Below, one piece after another: positions 1 through 6,533 of a stretch of DNA of 7,899 nt (position 1 is the first letter of the stretch; each line of letters starts with the position of its first letter). The DNA lies in the NCBI GenBank assembly GCA_964626405.1, contig CAZVFE010000069.1, positions 1 to 7,899 on the forward strand, read 5' to 3'. A program made the translations under genes and the position numbers. Origin of the DNA: CAZVFE01 sp964626405 (GTDB lineage: Bacteria; Bacteroidota; Bacteroidia; Cytophagales; Spirosomataceae). The notes under the pieces are model-generated. The model was not told the DNA's origin. It worked only from the letters and a program-made list of their open reading frames with translations, and ran no database searches.

Positions 1-5
1 AAAAA

Positions 6-542
6 ATGAAAGATAAGAAAAAAGATATGGAAGAAAATGAGATGAAAGCAGAGGAAAATCTAGAGATGGAGGAAACCAATGAAGTTGAAAAAGAGGGGAA
101 TGAAGATGCAGGCAAACAGGAAAAGGGATCTGAGGAGGAGGATTTAAAGGAAAAGTATATTCGTTTATATTCTGAATATGAAAATTATCGAAAGCGCACT
201 GCGAAAGAGAAAATGGAGTTAATTCAGACTGCTGGAGAAAGGGTAATTAAGGAATTATTACCGGTAATGGATGATTTTGACCGGGCATTTAATGACAAAA
301 ATGCAGAAATTCCGGAAGGGATTCAGTTAATTATGCAAAAAATGATGAATTCCCTTAAATCAATTGGATTAAAGGAATTAGAAGCAAAAGAAAAGGATTT
401 TGACCCAGATTTTCATGATTGTATTACGCAATTTGATGCTCCATCTGAAGATTTAAAAGGAAAAGTAATTGATGTTGTTGAGAAGGGTTATACCTTAAAT
501 GATAAGGTTATTCGATATGCGAAAGTAGTTGTGGGAAAGTAA
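6..542 (+). CDS. grpE: GrpE, nucleotide exchange factor of DnaK
   Basis: Cytosolic co-chaperone that releases ADP from DnaK (Hsp70) and so drives substrate release. The protein has 178 residues, close to the usual length (about 200 in E. coli). Residues 1-48 are rich in Glu and Lys, low in complexity and probably disordered. A long helix follows, with the family pattern YSEYENYRKR at 55-64. ELLPVMDDFDRA (83-94) corresponds to the conserved LLPV.D..ERA segment. The C-terminal beta-wing domain shows FDPDFHD (132-138) and the hallmark KGYTLNDKVIRYAKV (160-174). The first ATG at position 6 is chosen, but only five A bases precede it in the window, so an upstream start cannot be excluded; Met8 and Met13 are alternatives. 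The gene lies 31 bp before dnaJ on the same strand, a common Bacteroidota pairing without dnaK. Its promoter lies outside the window. Confidence 0.96.
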   Translation: MKDKKKDMEENEMKAEENLEMEETNEVEKEGNEDAGKQEKGSEEEDLKEKYIRLYSEYENYRKRTAKEKMELIQTAGERVIKELLPVMDDFDRAFNDKNAEIPEGIQLIMQKMMNSLKSIGLKELEAKEKDFDPDFHDCITQFDAPSEDLKGKVIDVVEKGYTLNDKVIRYAKVVVGK

Positions 543-573
543 TTCCTGATTAGAGATTAGAAAAAATAATATA

Positions 574-1716
574 ATGGCAAAAAGAGATTATTACGAAGTA
601 TTGGGTGTGACGAAATCGTCTAGTGCGGAGGAGATTAAGAAGGCTTATCGTAAGATGGCTGTCAAATACCATCCTGATAAAAATCCGGATGATAAGGAAG
701 CTGAGGAGAAATTCAAGGAGGCAGCAGAGGCCTATGAAGTTTTATCTAATCCTGAGAAAAAGCAGCGATACGATCAGTTTGGACATGCTGGAATGGGTGG
801 ACAAGGCGGCTTTGGAGGAGGAGGAATGAATATGGAGGACATATTCTCTAATTTCGGAGATATATTTGGAGATGATAGTCCGTTTGGATCTTTCTTTTCT
901 GGAGGATCTAGAGGGACAAGAAGACGAAAAGGAACAGATTTAAGAATTAAATTAAAATTGAATCTTGAGGAGATTGCCAATGGAGTAGAGAAGAAAATCA
1001 AGGTTAAAAGACATGTTTCATGTAAATCTTGTAGTGGAAATGGTTCAAAAAATGGAACAGATTTAAAAAGCTGTGGAACTTGTAATGGTACAGGACAAGT
1101 TCGAAGAGTACAAAATACCATGCTAGGCCAAATGGTAACATCCTCCCCTTGTCCGACTTGTGCTGGGGAAGGAAAGCAGATTGGTTCAAAATGTGATGTT
1201 TGTTTTGGTGAAGGACGTGTATTAGAGGAGGAAGTATTACCAATAAAGATTCCGGCAGGGGTATCAGATGGGATGCAATTATCCATGACAGGAAAGGGGA
1301 ATTTTCCACCGAGAGGCGGAGTTTCAGGTGATTTATTGATAGTTATTGAGGAAGAAGAGGATAAGGAATTAAAAAGGGATGGAAATAATGTCATTTATGA
1401 ATTGTACATAAATTTTGCTGATGCGGCATTAGGAACATCTGTGGAGGTACCTACAATAGGTGGAAAAGCAAAAATATCCATTGAGCCAGGAACACAGGCA
1501 GGGAAAATCTTACGATTAAGAGGAAAAGGAATTAAGGAAGTACAAGGTTATTCTACGGGAGATCAATTGGTTCATGTGAATATCTGGACGCCAAAGAATT
1601 TAAGCACTGAGGAAAAGGAGATTTTAGAAAAACTTAGAACATCTGAGAATTTTGCTCCTAATCCGGGGAAATCTGAAAAAGGATTTTTTGATAAGGTAAG
1701 AGATATTTTTGGTTAG
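574..1716 (+). CDS. dnaJ: DnaJ, Hsp40 co-chaperone of DnaK
   Basis: Cytosolic Hsp40 that binds unfolded proteins, hands them to DnaK and stimulates DnaK ATP hydrolysis. The protein has 380 residues, matching type I DnaJ (376 in E. coli). The J-domain spans about 4-72 and contains the essential HPD triad at 33-35. A Gly/Phe-rich linker covers about 73-117. The zinc-binding region has all four CxxCxGxG repeats: C150/C153, C167/C170, C193/C196 and C207/C210. The two C-terminal substrate-binding beta domains follow (about 220-345). The tail ends in the short helix GFFDKVRDIFG. The start MAKRDYYEVLG is the canonical family start. No Shine-Dalgarno is visible; the leader is A-rich, as is usual in Bacteroidota. 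It is likely co-transcribed with grpE, since no terminator is visible in the 31-bp gap. A strong hairpin terminator follows 18 bp after the stop codon. Confidence 0.98.
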   Translation: MAKRDYYEVLGVTKSSSAEEIKKAYRKMAVKYHPDKNPDDKEAEEKFKEAAEAYEVLSNPEKKQRYDQFGHAGMGGQGGFGGGGMNMEDIFSNFGDIFGDDSPFGSFFSGGSRGTRRRKGTDLRIKLKLNLEEIANGVEKKIKVKRHVSCKSCSGNGSKNGTDLKSCGTCNGTGQVRRVQNTMLGQMVTSSPCPTCAGEGKQIGSKCDVCFGEGRVLEEEVLPIKIPAGVSDGMQLSMTGKGNFPPRGGVSGDLLIVIEEEEDKELKRDGNNVIYELYINFADAALGTSVEVPTIGGKAKISIEPGTQAGKILRLRGKGIKEVQGYSTGDQLVHVNIWTPKNLSTEEKEILEKLRTSENFAPNPGKSEKGFFDKVRDIFG

Positions 1717-1734
1717 TACTAAGAATTTTTAATT

Positions 1735-1772
1735 AAAAAGCCCATGAATTAATAAATCATGGGCTTTTTTTT
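1735..1772. terminator. Bidirectional intrinsic terminator between dnaJ and the convergent DUF2723 gene
   Basis: A perfect 13-bp stem pairs 1735-1747 (aaaaagcccatga) with 1757-1769 (tcatgggcttttt), leaving a 9-nt loop. The GC-rich core is GCCCATG/CATGGGC. On the + strand the stem runs into eight T residues (1765-1772), the classic intrinsic terminator for grpE-dnaJ. On the - strand the complement of the A-run 1735-1739 gives a U-tract, so the same hairpin can end the leftward operon. The hairpin ends one base before the complement of the DUF2723 stop codon (1774-1776), so one element serves both converging units. Confidence 0.92.
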
Positions 1773-1773
1773 A

Positions 1774-4725
1774 TTAGAATTTTGCGTATTTCTCTACGTA
1801 GATATTTTCAAACTTCTTGGCTTCTTCAGGCATCGTATCCTTGAAAGCATTCATAAAGATTTGCAATTCATAAAAGGCTAATTGAATATCATTATTATGC
1901 CCTTCCCTATTTTTGGCATAGTAATCTAAATCTTTTTCAATTCTACTTGCCATTGTATTCGCAATTTTCAAGGCTTTATCTGGGGCGCCTGCACTTACAT
2001 ATAAAGAGGCAAAATAAGAAGAGAATTGATCATAGGCCATTACTGTATCAGGAATTTTAGCATCCATAAAATCCAATAATTCAATTGCTCCAGCTTTATC
2101 TCCTTCACGAATTAATTGTTCGGCAATTTTATATACATTTAACCTTGCAGAAACTAAAGGAATACCCTTATAGAATTCTCCATGGTAATAAATACTTGGA
2201 TCATCTAAGCCTCTCCATTTGAAAACTTCCATAAAGTTTTTCTTTGCAATTTTTGCATTTACCCAACCGTCTGTAGCACCTGGAATCTTAAATGGCATTA
2301 ATCTTAAGGCATAACCTTCAAGCGACATACATTCTTTTAAACCTAAATATTGATCACTTGGTAAGGTAGATGAGAAATAAATAGGTCTTGTCCAACCATT
2401 CACAGCATTATTCGCAATAATATCTAATTGGATTAATTTATCTTTAAAAATACTATGGGTAGGTAACTTCCAAGAAATCTGACTAGAAAGGAAAGGTACT
2501 AAATCCTTTTCAATCCAATCATATTGAGAAACCTTTTGGATATCCACTGGGATAGACAAAGAATCTGTTGGTAGTGTATTAACAAAATCACCCGTTGTTG
2601 TTTGTGCTTTCAATCTAGGATCATCTCGATGTAAAAGATCCATATATTGTGGAAGCGACATTACATCAATATTTTCAGCCTTATTATAGATTAACTGATC
2701 ATTCACTCCTTCTCTAAATTGATCTTTAACAAAACTTATTGGTAGGGCTTTTGAGTCGTAGGTATCTCGTTTCATTTGATCTACATACCAGTCTGTTCCT
2801 AAAAGGGAAAGATTACAAACACGGACGTCTGTACGGTATCCTTCTACTTCCTGCAAATACCAAAGAGGGAAAGTATCATTATCTCCACCTGTGAATAAGA
2901 TTGCGTTTGGAGCACAAGAATCTAATAAATTTTTTGCAAAATCAATTTGATAAACTCTTTTGGAGCGATCATGGTCGTCCCAGTTCTGCTGCGCCATAAT
3001 AATTGGGGCAGAAAGGGTAAATATTGCAATCAGGGCATAACGCAATTCGGTAGACTTCAAGAATTTCTGGAACCAGGAATTCAATTGCATAACTGCCAGA
3101 CCTGCCCAAATGGCCATAAAATGGAAAGAACCAACGAATATATAATCTCTTTCTCTCGGTTCTTGAGGAGGGGAATTTATATAAACCGCTAAAGCAATTC
3201 CAGGAAGAATGAATAAGAGTGTTGTAACAAAAAAATCTTTATCATTTTTGGAATAAATGAAATAGAAGCCGATAAATACAAGAATCAAAGGAAGGAAATA
3301 ATAATTATTTCTCGCTTTATTCGTCTTTAAATTATAGGGTAAATCTTCCGTTGATTCAAAAGGACCCACAGAAGGAGAATCTTGAAAATCGGATTGTCTA
3401 CCCACGAAATTCCACATCAAGTAGCGCATATACATATGTCCAACCTGATAATCAAAGAAGAATTTTACATTATCTGCAAAAGTAGGTTTTTCTCCAGGGG
3501 CTAATCCTAAATTTTCTTGATATAATTGAGGATGATTCCCTGATGAAGAATAAACACGCGGGAATAAGATTTCATTTGAATAAGTTACATCAGGTTTATG
3601 AGCATAAACCTCATATTTGCCATTGGATTTTTTATAAATTGGATCTCCTTGTTTTATCTCTTCAACTTCAGAAGTAAAAACTGGTCCATATAACAAAGAA
3701 CGATCACCATATTGCTCACGCTTTAGGTATTTTAGATAGTTTAAAATATTAGAGGGATCATTTTCATTTAATGGAGGATTATAACTTGAACGAATTAAAA
3801 CAACCGTATAAGAAGAATAACCGATTAGAATAAAAACAAGGGAGAAAAGGGCAATATTTAAATTAACCTTATTCTTTTTGTAGGAATAATTGATGAAATA
3901 AATGATTGTACCTATTAATAAAATCAAGAATAAAATAGCTCCTGAATTATAAGGAAGTCCTAAGGTATTAACCATGAATAATTCAAAGGAAAGTGCGATA
4001 CTTGGAAGACCTTGAATGATAAATGAATTAATTATTCCTAGAATTACCAAGCCTAAAATCATCGCTATGATTGAACCCTTTAGCTTTGGCTTATCCGATT
4101 TTTTAAAATAATATAAAAGGGCTAGCGCAGGGAGAGTTACCAAGTTTAAAAGGTGAATACCTGTGGACAAACCAATTAAATAGGCAATAAGAATAATCCA
4201 GCGATTGGCTGTTTTTTCATCTTCGATTCTTTCCCATTTAAAAGCGGCCCAAACCACGATTGCTGTAAAAAAAGAAGATAAACCATATACTTCTGCTTCA
4301 ACAGCCGAAAACCAAAAGGTATCAGAGAAGGTATAAATCAATGCACCGACTGTTCCTGCAAGGATCAAGCCAATTTTATCTTCTGATGAATAGTCGGATT
4401 CATTCTTTTTAATGGTTTTTCTACCGATTAAGGTGATTGTCCAGAATAAAAACAAAATAGTAAATGCTGAGGCAACAACCGAAAGCATATTTATCCAGAA
4501 GGCAACCATTTCTAAATTACCCATTGCTAAAAGTCCAAAAGCTCTACCTAAAAGAAGGAATAGAGGGGCTCCAGGAGGATGTGGAACTTCTAATTTAAAG
4601 GCACAGGCAATAAATTCGCCACAGTCCCAAAAAGAGGCAGTGGGTTCAACTGTAAGGGTATAGGTGATTAGGGCAATTAGGAATACAGACCAGCCTGTAA
4701 GGTTATTTAATTTTGAAAAACTCAT
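1774..4725 (-). CDS. DUF2723 family multi-pass membrane protein, putative GT-C-like glycosyltransferase
   Basis: Large inner-membrane protein of 983 residues. The N-terminus has the DUF2723 signature: a first membrane helix (about 12-26), then SFWDCGEF with acidic residues D34 and E37, then HPPGAPLF (49-56). An acidic motif in the first outside loop is typical of GT-C glycosyltransferases. Roughly a dozen hydrophobic helices fill the first 575 or so residues, interrupted by a long soluble loop. The C-terminal part (about 580-983) is soluble, with the motif GGDNDTFP at 613-620 and helical, TPR-like sequence near the end. Known of the family: the animal DUF2723 protein TMEM260 is a protein O-mannosyltransferase. 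Inference: this protein may transfer sugar to exported proteins, but its donor and acceptor are unknown. Its ATG lies one base after the pheS stop codon, which suggests translational coupling. It is the last gene of a three-gene leftward operon and ends at the shared terminator. Family membership is secure; enzyme activity is not. Confidence 0.88.
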   Translation of the reverse strand: MSFSKLNNLTGWSVFLIALITYTLTVEPTASFWDCGEFIACAFKLEVPHPPGAPLFLLLGRAFGLLAMGNLEMVAFWINMLSVVASAFTILFLFWTITLIGRKTIKKNESDYSSEDKIGLILAGTVGALIYTFSDTFWFSAVEAEVYGLSSFFTAIVVWAAFKWERIEDEKTANRWIILIAYLIGLSTGIHLLNLVTLPALALLYYFKKSDKPKLKGSIIAMILGLVILGIINSFIIQGLPSIALSFELFMVNTLGLPYNSGAILFLILLIGTIIYFINYSYKKNKVNLNIALFSLVFILIGYSSYTVVLIRSSYNPPLNENDPSNILNYLKYLKREQYGDRSLLYGPVFTSEVEEIKQGDPIYKKSNGKYEVYAHKPDVTYSNEILFPRVYSSSGNHPQLYQENLGLAPGEKPTFADNVKFFFDYQVGHMYMRYLMWNFVGRQSDFQDSPSVGPFESTEDLPYNLKTNKARNNYYFLPLILVFIGFYFIYSKNDKDFFVTTLLFILPGIALAVYINSPPQEPRERDYIFVGSFHFMAIWAGLAVMQLNSWFQKFLKSTELRYALIAIFTLSAPIIMAQQNWDDHDRSKRVYQIDFAKNLLDSCAPNAILFTGGDNDTFPLWYLQEVEGYRTDVRVCNLSLLGTDWYVDQMKRDTYDSKALPISFVKDQFREGVNDQLIYNKAENIDVMSLPQYMDLLHRDDPRLKAQTTTGDFVNTLPTDSLSIPVDIQKVSQYDWIEKDLVPFLSSQISWKLPTHSIFKDKLIQLDIIANNAVNGWTRPIYFSSTLPSDQYLGLKECMSLEGYALRLMPFKIPGATDGWVNAKIAKKNFMEVFKWRGLDDPSIYYHGEFYKGIPLVSARLNVYKIAEQLIREGDKAGAIELLDFMDAKIPDTVMAYDQFSSYFASLYVSAGAPDKALKIANTMASRIEKDLDYYAKNREGHNNDIQLAFYELQIFMNAFKDTMPEEAKKFENIYVEKYAKF

Positions 4726-4726
4726 T

Positions 4727-5746
4727 TTAAAATTGTTTTAAGAATCGAATATCATTTTCAGTAAATAAACGTAAATCTTTGATTTGGTATTTTAGCATAG
4801 TGATTCTTTCTATACCCATTCCGAAGGCATATCCGGAATATTCGGTGGGGTCAATACCAACATTTTTTAAAACATTGGGATCTACCATACCAGCACCACC
4901 AATTTCTACATAGCCTGCGCCTTTGCAAACATTACAACCTTCTCCTTTGCAAAGAAGGCAAGAAATATCTATTTCAGCTGAAGGTTCAGTAAAAGGAAAA
5001 TAGGAAGGGCGGAATCTAATTTTTGTATCTTTCCCAAACATTTCTTTTACAAAATGGTATAAGGTATCTTTTAAATCTTTAAAGCTAACATTTTTATCTA
5101 CGAATAATCCTTCTACCTGATGAAATAAACAATGGGCACGTGCTGAAATGGCCTCATTTCGATAAACTCTACCGGGCATAATGGATCGAATTGGTGGATT
5201 TTTATGTTCCATTAAACGAATTTGAACATTAGAAGTATGCGTACGCAACATTAAATCCTTTTCAATACTTTCATTGGATTTTTCAATGAAGAAAGTATCC
5301 TGCATTTCTCTTGCTGGATGATCAGCTGGAAAGTTTAAAGCTGTAAAATTATAGAAATCAGATTCTATTTCTGGTCCATCTTCTACATTGAAACCCATTC
5401 TGTTAAAAATTTCTAAAATTCTAGCACGAACAAGGGTTAATGGATGAAGATTCCCTTGTGATAAAGAACCTACCAAGGTAAGATCATCCGGAATTTCTAC
5501 TGTAGTTTTTGAAGAAAAAGATTCTTGAGCAGCAAAGAATTTTTGTTCAGCATGATTTTTAAGCTCATTCATAGCCTGTCCCATGGCCCTTTTTTGATCA
5601 TTGGGAACAGCTTTCATCATATCGAATAAATCGGCTAATTTTCCTTTTCTGCCAACATAAGCAATTCTAAAATTCTCTAAATCCTGAGCATTGTTAATAG
5701 CAAATTGATCTATTTCTTCTTTTAATTTTTCTATTGATTCAATCAT
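4727..5746 (-). CDS. pheS: Phenylalanyl-tRNA synthetase alpha subunit
   Basis: Catalytic subunit of the class II alpha2beta2 enzyme that charges tRNA-Phe with phenylalanine in the cytosol. The protein has 339 residues (327 in E. coli). Residues 1 to about 90 form the helical, coiled-coil tRNA-binding arm. The catalytic core contains HPL..VRARI (motif 1 region), FHQVEG at 208-213 (motif 2), the PheS-specific FRPSYFPFTEPSAE segment shortly before residue 260, and GMGIER at 309-314 (motif 3, ATP-binding arginine present). Between the last two lies a four-cysteine insert, C263-C266 and C271-C274, absent from E. coli PheS. The partner gene pheT is not adjacent. The start is 3 nt after the stop of the outer-membrane protein gene, and the stop is 1 nt before the DUF2723 start, so the gene is embedded in an operon. 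No Phe-rich leader peptide or T-box is visible before it, so attenuation of the E. coli type is not supported here. Confidence 0.98.
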   Translation of the reverse strand: MIESIEKLKEEIDQFAINNAQDLENFRIAYVGRKGKLADLFDMMKAVPNDQKRAMGQAMNELKNHAEQKFFAAQESFSSKTTVEIPDDLTLVGSLSQGNLHPLTLVRARILEIFNRMGFNVEDGPEIESDFYNFTALNFPADHPAREMQDTFFIEKSNESIEKDLMLRTHTSNVQIRLMEHKNPPIRSIMPGRVYRNEAISARAHCLFHQVEGLFVDKNVSFKDLKDTLYHFVKEMFGKDTKIRFRPSYFPFTEPSAEIDISCLLCKGEGCNVCKGAGYVEIGGAGMVDPNVLKNVGIDPTEYSGYAFGMGIERITMLKYQIKDLRLFTENDIRFLKQF

Positions 5747-5749
5747 TCG

Positions 5750-6427
5750 TTAAATAATATTAAAGCCAAGCGTGGCTTGTACTAAACTTTGACGAGAATC
5801 TAATTTTACCCCTGTTGGTAATTTGGACTCGTCAATTATATTTTTTAGGCTACTTTCATAGCGGATATCAAGACTAATTCCTAAAATCTGGATACCTCCA
5901 CCAACTTGAAAGCCAAAATTGGTTTTATTTAATCCTCTTTTTTCTTCCCAAGCATTATAATAGGATTTAACAGCCTCTTTAATAGCGGAATTTTCAGACA
6001 TTGAATAGGATGCTACAGGGCCGCCTAAAATATAGACGATTCCTTTTTTATAACCAATTAATAAGGGCACATCTAGAGTCGTATACTTCAAATCAAAAAC
6101 TTTATTTGTAGCTACAGAAGCTAGATTTATTTTTGATGAAAAGGACCCTCCTTTTTGGGAAACTAAAAGTTCTGGTTGAAAAAATAAGGTCTTACCGATT
6201 CTAGCAGAAACCCCTCCTACCCATCCAATTTGGTTATTTTTACTTTCATTCACTACAGCATTGATTCCATTATTAAACAAATCTGTTCTAACGGATGAGA
6301 GATTCATTCCCCCTTTAATTCTTAGGCTAAAAATGTTACTTGCGGAAATTTGTCCAAAACTGGAAAAACTAGTAAATAAAACAAATATTAAACCTCCAAA
6401 TAACTTATAATTTGATAACTTTTTCAT
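5750..6427 (-). CDS. Secreted outer-membrane beta-barrel protein, PorT-like family
   Basis: A 225-residue protein with a clear Sec signal peptide: a Lys-rich start (MKKLSNYK), a hydrophobic core at about 9-21 and a likely cleavage near Gly25/Gln26 (SSFG|Q, a common Bacteroidota form). The mature part has alternating polar and hydrophobic strands and begins with LRIKGGMNLSSV, typical of the 'outer membrane protein beta-barrel' families found in Bacteroidota. It ends in strand-like LVQATLGFNII, as expected for a small barrel of about eight strands. Related proteins are often auto-named PorT family, but PorT itself is a type IX secretion component and nothing here shows that role, so I give no symbol. 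It is the first gene of the leftward operon, 3 nt upstream of pheS and divergent from radA. The ATG has an A-rich leader without Shine-Dalgarno. The substrate or function is unknown. Confidence 0.82.
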   Translation of the reverse strand: MKKLSNYKLFGGLIFVLFTSFSSFGQISASNIFSLRIKGGMNLSSVRTDLFNNGINAVVNESKNNQIGWVGGVSARIGKTLFFQPELLVSQKGGSFSSKINLASVATNKVFDLKYTTLDVPLLIGYKKGIVYILGGPVASYSMSENSAIKEAVKSYYNAWEEKRGLNKTNFGFQVGGGIQILGISLDIRYESSLKNIIDESKLPTGVKLDSRQSLVQATLGFNII

Positions 6428-6447
6428 AATGGTTAAATTTATTCGTA

Positions 6448-6455
6448 AAAATATA
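6448..6455 (-). promoter_or_regulatory. Possible -7 element for the leftward operon
   Basis: Read on the - strand this is TATATTTT, one mismatch from the Bacteroidota -7 consensus TAnnTTTG. It would place the transcript start some 15 bases before the ATG of the outer-membrane protein gene. No TTTG is visible at the expected distance upstream; the nearest match (6493-6496 on the - strand) is too far away. The region is AT-rich, so a chance match is quite possible. Confidence 0.25.
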
Positions 6456-6484
6456 ATAAACCTTTGGAAAAAAAAAGGTTTATT
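6455..6484. repeat. Perfect 11-bp inverted repeat in the divergent intergenic region
   Basis: The left arm aataaaccttt (6455-6465) and the right arm aaaggtttatt (6474-6484) are exact reverse complements, separated by the 8-nt spacer ggaaaaaa. The element lies in the 106-bp gap between the outer-membrane protein gene and radA. It touches the possible -7 element of the leftward operon on one side and the TTTG of the radA promoter on the other. It could be an operator for a dimeric regulator or a hairpin in a leader transcript. It lacks a following T-run on the + strand and does not lie after a gene end, so it is not a terminator. Confidence 0.6.
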
Positions 6485-6511
6485 TTGTAGTCCAAAATTT
6501 TAGTAACTTTA
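6484..6511 (+). promoter_or_regulatory. Putative radA promoter, Bacteroidota type
   Basis: TTTG at 6484-6487 (the -33 element) and TAACTTTA at 6504-6511 (matches TAnnTTTG except the last base) are 16 bp apart, slightly shorter than the usual spacing of about 17-23. Transcription would start near 6518, giving a leader of about 15 nt before the radA ATG at 6534. No Shine-Dalgarno is seen. The call rests on motif match and position alone. Confidence 0.45.
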
Positions 6512-6533
6512 GACTTTACATTCTATCTTCCTT

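Noticed and set aside
6..150. Highly charged Glu/Lys-rich N-terminus of GrpE as a possible separate domain
   Set aside because: Disordered acidic N-terminal tails are common in GrpE proteins and no motif stands out.
548..561. Tandem 7-bp repeat gattaga x2 between grpE and dnaJ
   Set aside because: Two copies of a short AT-rich unit in a 31-bp spacer are easily produced by slippage or chance; no binding site or structure is supported.
774..1394. A 206-codon open frame antisense to dnaJ
   Set aside because: It lies wholly inside the well-supported dnaJ, its translation is low-complexity (Ser-, Pro- and Phe-rich, as expected from the reverse of Gly- and Glu-rich codons), and it has no recognisable domain. 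It is a shadow of dnaJ.
2947..3192. An 81-codon + strand frame inside the DUF2723 gene, with another at 4412-4663
   Set aside because: Both are antisense to conserved DUF2723 coding sequence, lack recognisable domains and have no promoter-like context.
5747..5830. Possible phenylalanine attenuator or T-box before pheS
   Set aside because: The DNA upstream of pheS is the coding end of the outer-membrane protein gene; there is no Phe-codon run, terminator hairpin or T-box sequence.
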